Of a stretch of DNA of 15,048 nt, positions 1 through 6,291 are shown piece by piece. This DNA comes from Pararhizobium_B sp051960215 (GTDB lineage: Bacteria; Pseudomonadota; Alphaproteobacteria; Rhizobiales; Rhizobiaceae), in NCBI GenBank assembly GCA_051960215.1, contig JBQCEN010000263.1, positions 1 through 15,048 of the forward strand. Direction: 5' to 3'. The first letter of the stretch is position 1. Every line of letters begins with the position of its first letter. The translations under genes and the position numbers were made by a program. A model generated the notes under the pieces. The model ran no database searches, was not told the origin of the DNA, and worked only from the letters and a program-made list of their open reading frames with translations.

Positions 1-627
1 GGTGCTGCGGCCCGCGTTGCCGCCCAGCACAGCCAGGACTATGCCGCCTGGTACAGCCACATTCCGGGCCTCAAGGTCATCCAGCCCTACACGGCAGCTG
101 ACTTCAAGGGCCTGCTGAAAGCTGCTATCCGCGATCCGAACCCGGTCATCTTCCTCGAAAACGAAATCCTCTACGGCCACTCCTTCGACGTGCCGAGGCT
201 CGACGACTTCGTCCTGCCGATCGGCAAGGCGCGCATCCACAAGGCCGGCAAGGACGCGACGATCGTCTCCTTCGGCATCGGCATGACCTATGCCGTCAAG
301 GCCGCCGAGGAACTCGCCGGCATGGGAATCGACTGCGAGGTCATCGACCTCCGGACCATCCGTCCGATGGACATGCCGACCGTCATCGAATCGGTCAAGA
401 AGACCGGCCGCCTCGTCACCGTCGAGGAAGGCTTCCCACAGTGCTCCGTCGGGACCGAGATCGCGACGCGGGTCATGCAGCAGGCCTTCGACTACCTCGA
501 CGCGCCGGTGCTGACGATCGCCGGCAAGGACGTGCCGATGCCCTATGCCGCGAACCTCGAGAAGCTGGCCCTGCCCAACGTCCAGGAAGTCATCGACGCG
601 GTGAAGGCAGTGACGTATCGGACTTGA
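1..627 (+). CDS. pdhB: Pyruvate dehydrogenase E1 component beta subunit (3' part)
   Basis: This is the C-terminal part of the E1 beta subunit, which with E1 alpha carries out thiamine-diphosphate-dependent decarboxylation of pyruvate and reductive acetylation of the E2 lipoyl group in the cytoplasmic PDH complex. The reading frame is open from base 1, so the 5' end lies outside the window. The visible 208 residues begin inside the pyrimidine-binding domain (AAQHSQDYAAWYSHIPGL, then VIFLENEILYG) and continue through the transketolase C-terminal domain (DATIVSFGIGMTYAVKAAEEL, DLRTIRPMD, VEEGFPQCSVG). These segments are characteristic of PDH E1 beta. The stop is followed 10 bp later by the Uma2 gene and then pdhC, so it is cotranscribed with the other PDH subunits. 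An ORF beginning at base 190 is only an internal Met; the protein clearly starts earlier. Family identification is very secure. Confidence 0.96.
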   Translation, partial: GAAARVAAQHSQDYAAWYSHIPGLKVIQPYTAADFKGLLKAAIRDPNPVIFLENEILYGHSFDVPRLDDFVLPIGKARIHKAGKDATIVSFGIGMTYAVKAAEELAGMGIDCEVIDLRTIRPMDMPTVIESVKKTGRLVTVEEGFPQCSVGTEIATRVMQQAFDYLDAPVLTIAGKDVPMPYAANLEKLALPNVQEVIDAVKAVTYRT

Positions 628-637
628 GGAGAGAGGG

Positions 638-1252
638 ATGGCGGAGCCGGAGAAAAGATGCGCGACCTACGCCGACCTCGAGGCGGTTCCACCTTATCTG
701 GTGGCGGAAATCATCGATGGCCAACTCCGGACTCACCCGCGACCGTCGTTGCGGCACGGATTGACTGCGACGAGCCTCAGTGACGAACTCATCGCTCCCT
801 TTCAAAAGGGCCGCGGAGGGCCCGGGGGGTGGGTCTTCAGTATCGAGCCGGAACTTCATCTCGGCGAACATGTATTGGTGCCAGACATTGCCGGCTGGCG
901 GCGCGAACGGCTTATATCCGTTCCGGAAACTCCCTTTACCGACATTGCACCCGACTGGGTTTGTGAGGTGTTATCTGGATCCACCGAAGGTCGCGATCGG
1001 ACGGTGAAGAAGCGGATCTATGCCGAAGCGGGCATTCCCTACTTCTGGCTTATCGATCCGCGCTTGCAGCTTCTTGAAGCCCATATGCTACGCGACGGGT
1101 TGTGGACCGATCTCGGCGCATGGAACTCCGATGATGAAGTCCGTGCCCCTCCCTTCGATGCAATTTCTTTTTCTCTCGCCGATCTCTGGCCTTTGGACCG
1201 GCCGCTCGGCTTCAACGAAGACCCGCAAGCGCTTTACGCCGGAGACCGATAG
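638..1252 (+). CDS. Uma2-family (DUF820) PD-(D/E)XK nuclease-like protein
   Basis: A 204-residue protein of the Uma2 family, a putative restriction-endonuclease-fold group whose biological role is largely unknown. Visible hallmarks: an N-terminal segment (YADLEAVPPYLVAEIIDGQL, about 11-30) where an early acidic residue is expected, PDIAGW at 82-87 (D83), EVLSGST at 110-116 (E110), then DRTVKKRIYAEAGIPYFWLIDP-type sequence at about 120-141 with K124/K125 as the candidate lysine. These supply a plausible D-E-K metal site, so it looks intact. The start at 638 has a strong purine-rich ribosome site (AGGAGAGAGGG) just upstream. It sits between pdhB (10-bp gap) and pdhC, whose ATG abuts its stop, and so must be transcribed with PDH. 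Codons such as GTA, TTG, ATA, TTA, TCT and GGA cluster around 865-980, unlike the strongly C/G-ending codons of pdhB and pdhC, which suggests horizontal acquisition. No function in pyruvate metabolism is implied. Confidence 0.88.
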   Translation: MAEPEKRCATYADLEAVPPYLVAEIIDGQLRTHPRPSLRHGLTATSLSDELIAPFQKGRGGPGGWVFSIEPELHLGEHVLVPDIAGWRRERLISVPETPFTDIAPDWVCEVLSGSTEGRDRTVKKRIYAEAGIPYFWLIDPRLQLLEAHMLRDGLWTDLGAWNSDDEVRAPPFDAISFSLADLWPLDRPLGFNEDPQALYAGDR

Positions 1253-2662
1253 ATGCCGATCAACATCACCATGCCGGCCCTCTCGCCGACGATGGAGGAG
1301 GGGAACCTCTCCAAGTGGCTCGTCAAGGAGGGCGACACCATCTCGGCCGGTGACGTCATCGCCGAGATCGAGACCGACAAGGCGACCATGGAGGTCGAGG
1401 CCGTGGACGAGGGCACGATGGCCAAGATCGTCGTTCCCGAAGGCACCGAAGGCGTCAAGGTCAACGCCCTGATCGCCGTGCTTGCCGAGGAAGGCGAGGA
1501 CGTGGCGGAGGCCGCGAAGGCTGCCGGCTCCGGGAACGGCCAGGCGGCTGCGAAGCCGCAGGCAGAGGCGAAAGCCGAAGCGCCGCAGCAGGCTCCCGCT
1601 TCCCCCCCCGATGGGGGAGGTCGCCGCGAAGCGGCTGGAGGAGGTGAGGCGGCGCGCTCTGAGCAGGCGGGCGCCTCCACATCGCCCGCTGCGCAGGCAA
1701 CCCTCCCCACGTCGGGCGACAGTGGGAGCGGCCGCGTCTTTGCGTCTCCGCTTGCCCGGCGGCTTGCGAAGGAAGCGGGCCTCAACCTCTCGGCGGTCAC
1801 CGGGTCGGGACCGCACGGACGCATCGTGAAGCGCGACGTCGAGGACGCGCAGGCGAAGGGCGTCGGCCGAACGGAGACGGCTCCGGCCGCCGCGGCCCCG
1901 ATGGTCAAGGCGGCGTCCGACGAGCAGATCCTCAAGGTCTTCGAGGAAGGCTCTTATGAGCTCGTGCCGCATGACAACATGCGCAAGACGATCGCGCGCC
2001 GCCTCGTCGAGGCGAAGACGACGATCCCGCACTTCTATCTGACGGTCGATTGCGAACTCGATGCGCTGCTGAAGCTGCGGGCCGACATCAATGCCGCTTC
2101 GCCGATGAGGAAGACCGAGAAGGGCGAGGCGCCAGCCTACAAGCTCTCGGTCAACGACATGATCATTAAGGCGATGGCGCTGGCGCTGCGCGACGTGCCG
2201 ACGGCGAACGTTTCGTGGACCGAGAAGGCGATGGTCAAGCACAGGTCCGTCGACGTCGGCGTCGCGGTCTCCATCCCGGGCGGCCTGATCACGCCGATCA
2301 TCCGCAAGGCGGAGGTGAAGAGCCTCTCCAGCATCTCCAACGAGATGAAGGATCTCGCCCGCCGCGCACGCGAGCGCAAGCTGCAGCCGCAGGAATACCA
2401 GGGCGGCTCGACCGCGGTGTCGAACCTCGGCATGTTCGGCGTCAAGGACTTCGCGGCCGTCATCAACCCGCCGCACGCCACGATCCTTGCCGTCGGCGCC
2501 GGCGAGAAGCGCGCGGTCGTCAAGGGCGACGAGGTCAAGGTCGCGACTGTGATGTCCGTGACGCTCTCCACCGACCACCGGGCGGTGGACGGCGCGCTGG
2601 GCGCCGAAGTTCTGGCTGCGTTCAAGGGCTATATCGAGAACCCCATGGGCATGCTCGTCTAG
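1253..2662 (+). CDS. pdhC: Dihydrolipoyllysine-residue acetyltransferase (PDH E2)
   Basis: E2 core of the PDH complex, transferring the acetyl group from lipoamide to CoA. The 469-residue protein has one N-terminal lipoyl domain (1-80; ETDKATME with the lipoylated K43), a flexible Ala/Pro/Gly linker (about 81-160), a peripheral subunit-binding domain (about 161-199; FASPLARRLAKEAG and GPHGRIVKRDV), and the CoA-dependent acyltransferase domain from about 215 to the end, with the catalytic DHRAVDG motif near 441-447. The start is chosen because MPINITMPALSPTMEEG is the canonical E2 N terminus; the ATG directly follows the Uma2 stop, and GGAG at 1241-1244 inside the Uma2 gene serves as the ribosome site. 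Residues about 117-160 are encoded by a palindromic repeat element, making the linker longer than I expect for the family. The reading frame stays open across it, so the enzyme is probably functional. Confidence 0.97.
   Translation: MPINITMPALSPTMEEGNLSKWLVKEGDTISAGDVIAEIETDKATMEVEAVDEGTMAKIVVPEGTEGVKVNALIAVLAEEGEDVAEAAKAAGSGNGQAAAKPQAEAKAEAPQQAPASPPDGGGRREAAGGGEAARSEQAGASTSPAAQATLPTSGDSGSGRVFASPLARRLAKEAGLNLSAVTGSGPHGRIVKRDVEDAQAKGVGRTETAPAAAAPMVKAASDEQILKVFEEGSYELVPHDNMRKTIARRLVEAKTTIPHFYLTVDCELDALLKLRADINAASPMRKTEKGEAPAYKLSVNDMIIKAMALALRDVPTANVSWTEKAMVKHRSVDVGVAVSIPGGLITPIIRKAEVKSLSSISNEMKDLARRARERKLQPQEYQGGSTAVSNLGMFGVKDFAAVINPPHATILAVGAGEKRAVVKGDEVKVATVMSVTLSTDHRAVDGALGAEVLAAFKGYIENPMGMLV
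1601..1731 (+). repeat. GC-rich palindromic repeat element inside pdhC linker (about 130 bp)
   Basis: Seen directly: nested inverted repeats. C5-8/G5 around 1602-1617 closes over GAT. GCCGC-GAA-GCGGC lies at about 1623-1635. GCGGGCG at 1667-1673 pairs with CGCCCGC at about 1683-1689. CCTCCCC-type sequence near 1702-1709 is the approximate complement of GGGGGAGG at 1613-1620, and also pairs locally with GTGGGAG at about 1722-1728. The overall layout (CCCCC..GGGGGAGG, GCCGCGAAGCGGC, GGTGAGGCGGCG, then a terminal CCTCCCCAC) resembles dispersed intergenic mosaic/palindromic repeats known in rhizobial genomes, such as the RIME class. That assignment is from memory and unverified. Boundaries are approximate, and only one copy is visible in the window. 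It is translated in frame as Gly/Ala/Ser/Pro-rich linker. Confidence 0.65.
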
Positions 2663-2675
2663 GGGAGGGCGGGGC

Positions 2676-3317
2676 ATGCGCAAGACGGTCCTCTGCTATG
2701 GCGACTCGCTGACCTGGGGCTATGACGCCGAAGGCGCCGGGCGGCATGCCTTTGCCGACCGCTGGCCGAGCGTCCTTGCCGAAGGGCTCGGACCGGACGT
2801 CACCGTCGTCGCCGAAGGGCTTAACGGCCGGACGACGGCCTATGACGACACGCTCGCCGACTGCGACCGCAACGGCGCGCGTCTCCTGCCGACGATCCTG
2901 CACACCCACGCCCCGATCGACCTCGTGATCCTGCTGCTCGGCACGAACGACATGAAGCCGCTCGTCGCCGGGGATGCCTTTTCGGCGCGGCAGGGAATGG
3001 AGCGGCTGATCGAGCTCACCCGCCATCACGCATGGCCGCTCGCGATGGAGGCGCCGGAGATCCTCATCGTCGCCCCGCCCGTTCTCTGCGAGACGGCGAA
3101 CGAGGGTTTTGCGGCGATGTTCAGGGGCGGCGTCGAGCAGTCGAAGATGCTCGGATCGCTCTATCGCGACCTCGCCGACGAGACCGACTGCGGTTTCTAC
3201 GACGCCTCGTCGGCCGCCAAAACGACGCCGGTCGACGGCGTCCACCTCGATGCGGAGAACACGCGCGCGCTCGGTCGCGCGCTGCAACCTGTCGCCCGGC
3301 TGATGCTCGGGCTCTGA
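2676..3317 (+). CDS. SGNH/GDSL hydrolase, arylesterase/acyltransferase-like
   Basis: A 213-residue serine esterase of the SGNH superfamily, probably cytoplasmic because no signal peptide is visible. Block I is YGDSLTWG with nucleophile S11; block II is EGLNGRTTAYDD (about 47-58, oxyanion-hole region); block III is LLLGTNDMK (about 86-94, N91); block V is VDGVHLD with D187 and H190. The spacing and the GLNGRTT and LGTNDMK segments resemble the Mycobacterium smegmatis acyltransferase/arylesterase (MsAcT) subgroup, whose length is similar. The natural substrate is unknown; short acyl esters are an inference from the subgroup. It lies 13 bp after pdhC with a good ribosome site (GGAGG at about 2664-2668) and 21 bp before lpdA, so it belongs to the PDH operon. 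I recall a hydrolase at this position in other rhizobial pdh operons, so it is probably not a recent insertion. Confidence 0.88.
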   Translation: MRKTVLCYGDSLTWGYDAEGAGRHAFADRWPSVLAEGLGPDVTVVAEGLNGRTTAYDDTLADCDRNGARLLPTILHTHAPIDLVILLLGTNDMKPLVAGDAFSARQGMERLIELTRHHAWPLAMEAPEILIVAPPVLCETANEGFAAMFRGGVEQSKMLGSLYRDLADETDCGFYDASSAAKTTPVDGVHLDAENTRALGRALQPVARLMLGL

Positions 3318-3338
3318 GAGCTTTGAAGGAACGGTTCC

Positions 3339-4784
3339 ATGGCAGCCGACTATGACGTCATCATCATCGGATCGGGCCCGGGCGGCTACACGACGGCGAT
3401 CCGCGCCGCGCAGCTCGGCCTGAAGACGGCGATCGTCGAGCGTGAGCATCTCGGCGGCATCTGCCTCAACTGGGGTTGCATCCCGACGAAGGCGCTGCTC
3501 CGCTCGGCCGAGGTCATGGACCACGCGCGGCATCTCGAGCAGTTTGGCCTGAAGCTCGAGGGGACGGTGTCGCCGGACGTGAAGGCGGTCGTTGATCGCT
3601 CGCGCAAGGTGTCCGGCCGGCTGAACGGCGGCGTCGGCTTCCTCATGAAGAAAAACAAGGTCGACGTGATCTGGGGCGAGGCGAAGCTGACGAAGCCCGG
3701 CGAGATCGTCGTCGGCAAGCCGTCGAAGAAGCCGATGGAGCCGCAGCACCCGGTGCCGAAGGGCGTGAAGGGCGAGGGGACCTATACGGCGAAGCACATC
3801 ATCGTCGCGACAGGCGCACGGCCGCGCTCGCTCCCCGGCATCGAGCCCGACGGCAAGCTGATCTGGACCTATTTCGAGGCGATGGTGCCGAAGGAGATGC
3901 CGAAGTCGCTGATCGTCATGGGGTCGGGCGCGATCGGCATCGAGTTCGCGAGCTTCTACCGGTCGATGGGCTGCGAGGTCACCGTCGTCGAGATCATGCC
4001 GACGATCATGCCGGTCGAGGACGCGGAGATTTCCGGCATCGCGCGCAAGGCGCTTGAGAAGCGCGGCCTCAGGATCCTGACGGAAGCCAAGGTGACGAAG
4101 GTCGAGAAGGGCGCGAACGACATCACCGCGCATGTCGAGACGAAGGACGGGAAGAGCCAGGCGATCAAGGCCGATCGGATGATCTCCGCGGTCGGCGTCC
4201 AGGGCAACATCGAGAACCTCGGCCTCGAGGCGCTCGGCATCAAGACCGACCGCGGCGTGATCGTCATCGACGGCTACGGCAGGACGAACGTCGAGGGCGT
4301 CTACGCGATCGGCGATGTCGCCGGCCCGCCGATGCTCGCCCACAAGGCGGAGCACGAAGGCGTGATCTGCGTCGAGAAGATCGCCGGCGTCCCGGGCGTC
4401 CACCCGATGGACAAGCTGAAGATCCCGGGCTGCACCTATTGTCATCCACAGGTCGCCTCCGTCGGCCTCACGGAAGCCAGGGCCAAAGAGGCCGGCCGCG
4501 ACATCCGCGTCGGACGCTTCTCCGCCAACGCCAACGGCAAGGCGATCGCGCTCGGCGACGACACCGGCCTCGTCAAGACGATCTTCGACAAGAAGACTGG
4601 CGAACTCATCGGCGCCCACATGGTCGGCCCGGAGGTCACCGAACTCATCGAAGGCTTCGTGGTCGCGATGAACCTCGAGACGACGGAAGAAGAATTGATG
4701 CACACGATCTTCCCGCATCCCACGCTCTCTGAGATGATTAAGGAAAGCGTCCTCGACGCCTACGGGCGCGTGCTCAACGCCTGA
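3339..4784 (+). CDS. lpdA: Dihydrolipoyl dehydrogenase (E3)
   Basis: FAD-dependent E3, which reoxidises dihydrolipoamide on E2 and passes electrons to NAD+. The 481-residue protein has the N-terminal FAD Rossmann motif IIGSGPGG (GxGxxG at 11-16), the redox disulfide CLNWGC (C42 and C47), the NAD-binding motif VMGSGAIGIEF (GxGxxG at 195-200), the second FAD contact YAIGDVAG (about 322-329), and the C-terminal dimerisation domain ending with FPHPTLSE, where H460 and E465 form the expected catalytic His-Glu pair supplied to the partner subunit. All key residues are present. Start: ATG with AAGGA at 3326-3330, 8 nt upstream. Being last in the pdh operon it is most likely the PDH-dedicated E3, although such enzymes can also serve 2-oxoglutarate dehydrogenase or the glycine cleavage system. 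Confidence 0.96.
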   Translation: MAADYDVIIIGSGPGGYTTAIRAAQLGLKTAIVEREHLGGICLNWGCIPTKALLRSAEVMDHARHLEQFGLKLEGTVSPDVKAVVDRSRKVSGRLNGGVGFLMKKNKVDVIWGEAKLTKPGEIVVGKPSKKPMEPQHPVPKGVKGEGTYTAKHIIVATGARPRSLPGIEPDGKLIWTYFEAMVPKEMPKSLIVMGSGAIGIEFASFYRSMGCEVTVVEIMPTIMPVEDAEISGIARKALEKRGLRILTEAKVTKVEKGANDITAHVETKDGKSQAIKADRMISAVGVQGNIENLGLEALGIKTDRGVIVIDGYGRTNVEGVYAIGDVAGPPMLAHKAEHEGVICVEKIAGVPGVHPMDKLKIPGCTYCHPQVASVGLTEARAKEAGRDIRVGRFSANANGKAIALGDDTGLVKTIFDKKTGELIGAHMVGPEVTELIEGFVVAMNLETTEEELMHTIFPHPTLSEMIKESVLDAYGRVLNA

Positions 4785-4787
4785 TCC

Positions 4788-4806
4788 GGGCGCCCTTCCG
4801 GCGCTC
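4788..4806 (+). terminator. Possible weak terminator/stem-loop after lpdA
   Basis: Four bases after the lpdA stop, GGGCGCC (4788-4794) pairs with GGCGCTC (4800-4806), including one G-U, around a 5-nt CTTCC loop. No T-tract follows, so an intrinsic terminator is uncertain; it could instead stabilise the 3' end of the pdh transcript. A change of unit here is supported by the separate promoter found 50 bp downstream. Confidence 0.35.
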
Positions 4807-4854
4807 TCGAAAGAGCTGCGTGTGCGGGATCTCGCCTTACACGTTGCTGTTTCC

Positions 4855-4880
4855 GGAACAGGAAGAGGGACTTACGCGTT
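4855..4880 (+). promoter_or_regulatory. EcfG-type general stress response promoter (GGAAC-N17-CGTT)
   Basis: GGAAC at 4855-4859 is followed after exactly 17 nt by CGTT at 4877-4880. This matches the alphaproteobacterial sigma-EcfG (RpoE2/PhyR-regulated) consensus GGAAC-N16/17-CGTT in both boxes. It lies 40 bp upstream of the start codon of a small GlsB/YeaQ-type membrane protein gene, giving a 5' leader of roughly 30-35 nt. This gene family is often stress-induced, so motif, spacing and context agree. No competing good sigma-70 promoter is visible in the 136-bp gap. Confidence 0.75.
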
Positions 4881-4920
4881 ACCGGTCCGACGAAGTTGGC
4901 AAAACAGGAGGGTAGCGCCA

Positions 4921-5172
4921 ATGAACGGAGTAGGTTGGATCGTGGCCATCATCGTCGGCGGTGTCGCCGGATGGCTGGCCGAGCAGTTCATGCACAGCAA
5001 CATGGGCGTCTTCATGAACATCATCCTCGGCATCGTCGGGGCGCTTGTTCTGAACGCCATTCTCGCCGCCTTCGGCCTCGTCTATTCGGGGTGGGTCGCC
5101 TATCTGATCATCGGCTTTATCGGCGCCTGCATCCTGATCGCCATTGGCCGCGCGTTTCGCCGCCACGCCTGA
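4921..5172 (+). CDS. GlsB/YeaQ/YmgE-family stress response membrane protein
   Basis: An 83-residue, very hydrophobic inner-membrane protein with three predicted transmembrane segments (about 4-22, 29-53 and 57-77) and a short basic C terminus (GRAFRRHA). The Gly-rich pattern GWIVAIIVGGVAGWLAEQ followed by NIILGIVGALVLNAIL is typical of the GlsB/YeaQ/YmgE family, once called transglycosylase-associated; the molecular function is unknown. The frame is open from an ATG at 4822, but I choose 4921 because AGGAGGGT at 4906-4913 is an excellent ribosome site 7-8 nt before it, the upstream extension is not family-like, and the EcfG promoter lies inside that extension. It is monocistronic: stress promoter upstream, strong terminator downstream. 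Probable role: part of the general stress regulon. Confidence 0.88.
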   Translation: MNGVGWIVAIIVGGVAGWLAEQFMHSNMGVFMNIILGIVGALVLNAILAAFGLVYSGWVAYLIIGFIGACILIAIGRAFRRHA

Positions 5173-5226
5173 ACCTGTCTGAAAGCCGATGCACCGGCGC
5201 ATGACGCCGGGCATGCAACCAGCGCC

Positions 5227-5259
5227 AGGCCGCCATGCAGATGGCGGCCTGACTTTTTT
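5227..5259 (+). terminator. Strong rho-independent terminator
   Basis: A perfect 10-bp stem, AGGCCGCCAT (5227-5236) with ATGGCGGCCT (5241-5250), closes a GCAG tetraloop and is followed by GAC and six T residues (5254-5259). It ends the transcript of the small membrane protein 55 nt after its stop codon. It also argues against translating lipA from the in-frame ATG at 5189, because the stem would lie inside the coding sequence. Confidence 0.92.
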
Positions 5260-5276
5260 GCGGCAAGTGGCTATAT
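5248..5276 (+). promoter_or_regulatory. Sigma-70-type promoter of lipA overlapping the terminator
   Basis: CCTGAC at 5248-5253, then 17 nt, then CTATAT at 5271-5276. The alphaproteobacterial housekeeping consensus I know is CTTGAC-N17-CTATAT, so the -35 matches 5/6 and the -10 matches 6/6 with ideal spacing. The predicted transcription start is near 5283, giving a leader of about 30 nt before the lipA ATG at 5315. The -35 box overlaps the descending arm of the preceding terminator, and the T-tract forms part of the spacer. Confidence 0.72.
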
Positions 5277-5314
5277 CGGTTCGGATACGCAACGCCGGAC
5301 TGCAAGGAACCGGA

Positions 5315-6283
5315 ATGGTCACCGTCCTCGATACCCTCAAGCCTGCCGCCCGTCCGCGGCATCCCGAGAAGATGCACCGTCCGGACACCGAGGTGTTGCG
5401 CAAGCCGGACTGGATCCGCGTCAAGGCGCCGACGTCGAAGGGGTATCAGGAGACCCGCTCCATCGTGAAGACGCACGGGCTCGTGACCGTCTGCGAGGAG
5501 GCCGGCTGCCCGAACATCGGCGAGTGCTGGGACAAGAAGCACGCGACCTTCATGATCATGGGCGAAATCTGCACGCGCGCCTGTGCCTTCTGCAACGTCG
5601 CGACCGGCCTGCCGGCTCCGCTCGATCCCAACGAACCGGAAAGCGTCGGGGCCGCGGTCAAGGAGATGGGGCTGAACCATGTCGTCATCACCTCGGTCGA
5701 CCGCGACGACCTTCCAGACGGGGGCGCCCAGCACTTCGTGGAGGTGATTCAGGCGATCCGCGCCACAGCGCCCGGTACGACCATCGAAATCCTGACGCCG
5801 GACTTCCTGCGCAAGCCGGATGCGCTGGAGAAGGTCGTGGCTGCGGGGCCGGACGTCTTCAACCATAATCTCGAGACCGTGCCGTCGAACTATCTGACGG
5901 TGCGGCCGGGCGCGCGCTACTTCCATTCGATCCGGCTCCTGCAGCGCGTCAAGGAGCTCGACCCTGGCATGTTCACAAAGTCCGGCATCATGGTCGGGCT
6001 CGGCGAGGAGCGCCACGAGGTCATCCAGCTGATGGACGACCTGAGGACGGCCGACGTCGACTTCCTGACCATCGGCCAATACCTCCAGCCGACGCGCAAG
6101 CACCACAAGGTGGAGCGCTTCGTCACGCCGGAAGAGTTCAAGTCCTATGAGACGATCGCCTATTCGAAGGGCTTCCTCATGGTCTCCGCAAGCCCGCTGA
6201 CGCGCTCCTCCCATCACGCCGGAGACGATTTCGCGCGGCTGAGGGCCGCGCGCGAGGCGAAGCTTTCCACGACCGCGGCTTAA
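5315..6283 (+). CDS. lipA: Lipoyl synthase
   Basis: Radical SAM enzyme that inserts two sulfurs into octanoyl groups on E2 and GcvH proteins, making the lipoyl cofactor carried by the PDH E2 encoded just upstream. With the start at 5315 the protein has 322 residues, normal for the family. The auxiliary-cluster cysteines lie in CEEAGCPNIGEC (C60, C65, C71; CX4CX5C), the radical SAM cluster in CTRACAFC (C86, C90, C93; CX3CX2C), and the conserved RSSHHA motif near 297-302 supplies the serine ligand of the auxiliary cluster. An in-frame ATG at 5189 is rejected because the extra 42 residues span a terminator and a promoter; the 5315 ATG has AAGGA at 5304-5308. The Coq10-like gene follows after 8 bp, in the same transcript. 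Confidence 0.96.
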   Translation: MVTVLDTLKPAARPRHPEKMHRPDTEVLRKPDWIRVKAPTSKGYQETRSIVKTHGLVTVCEEAGCPNIGECWDKKHATFMIMGEICTRACAFCNVATGLPAPLDPNEPESVGAAVKEMGLNHVVITSVDRDDLPDGGAQHFVEVIQAIRATAPGTTIEILTPDFLRKPDALEKVVAAGPDVFNHNLETVPSNYLTVRPGARYFHSIRLLQRVKELDPGMFTKSGIMVGLGEERHEVIQLMDDLRTADVDFLTIGQYLQPTRKHHKVERFVTPEEFKSYETIAYSKGFLMVSASPLTRSSHHAGDDFARLRAAREAKLSTTAA

Positions 6284-6291
6284 GGAAACCG

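Noticed and set aside
799..830. GC-rich hairpin (GGGCC/GGCCC) inside the Uma2 gene as an attenuator
   Set aside because: Only a 5-bp stem inside coding sequence and no T-tract; expected by chance in GC-rich DNA.
1088..2683. Long open frame on the minus strand opposite Uma2/pdhC
   Set aside because: It is antisense to secure coding sequence, rich in Arg/Asp/His/Leu as expected of a shadow frame in high-GC DNA, and matches no family I recognise.
2622..4718. 698-codon open frame on the minus strand opposite the esterase and lpdA
   Set aside because: Shadow frame: the opposite strand encodes clear SGNH hydrolase and lipoamide dehydrogenase with all catalytic motifs, and this frame shows only repetitive Arg/Asp/Leu composition.
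5189..5314. Longer lipA N terminus from ATG 5189
   Set aside because: It would span a perfect intrinsic terminator and a good promoter. The ATG at 5315 has a ribosome site and gives the normal family length.
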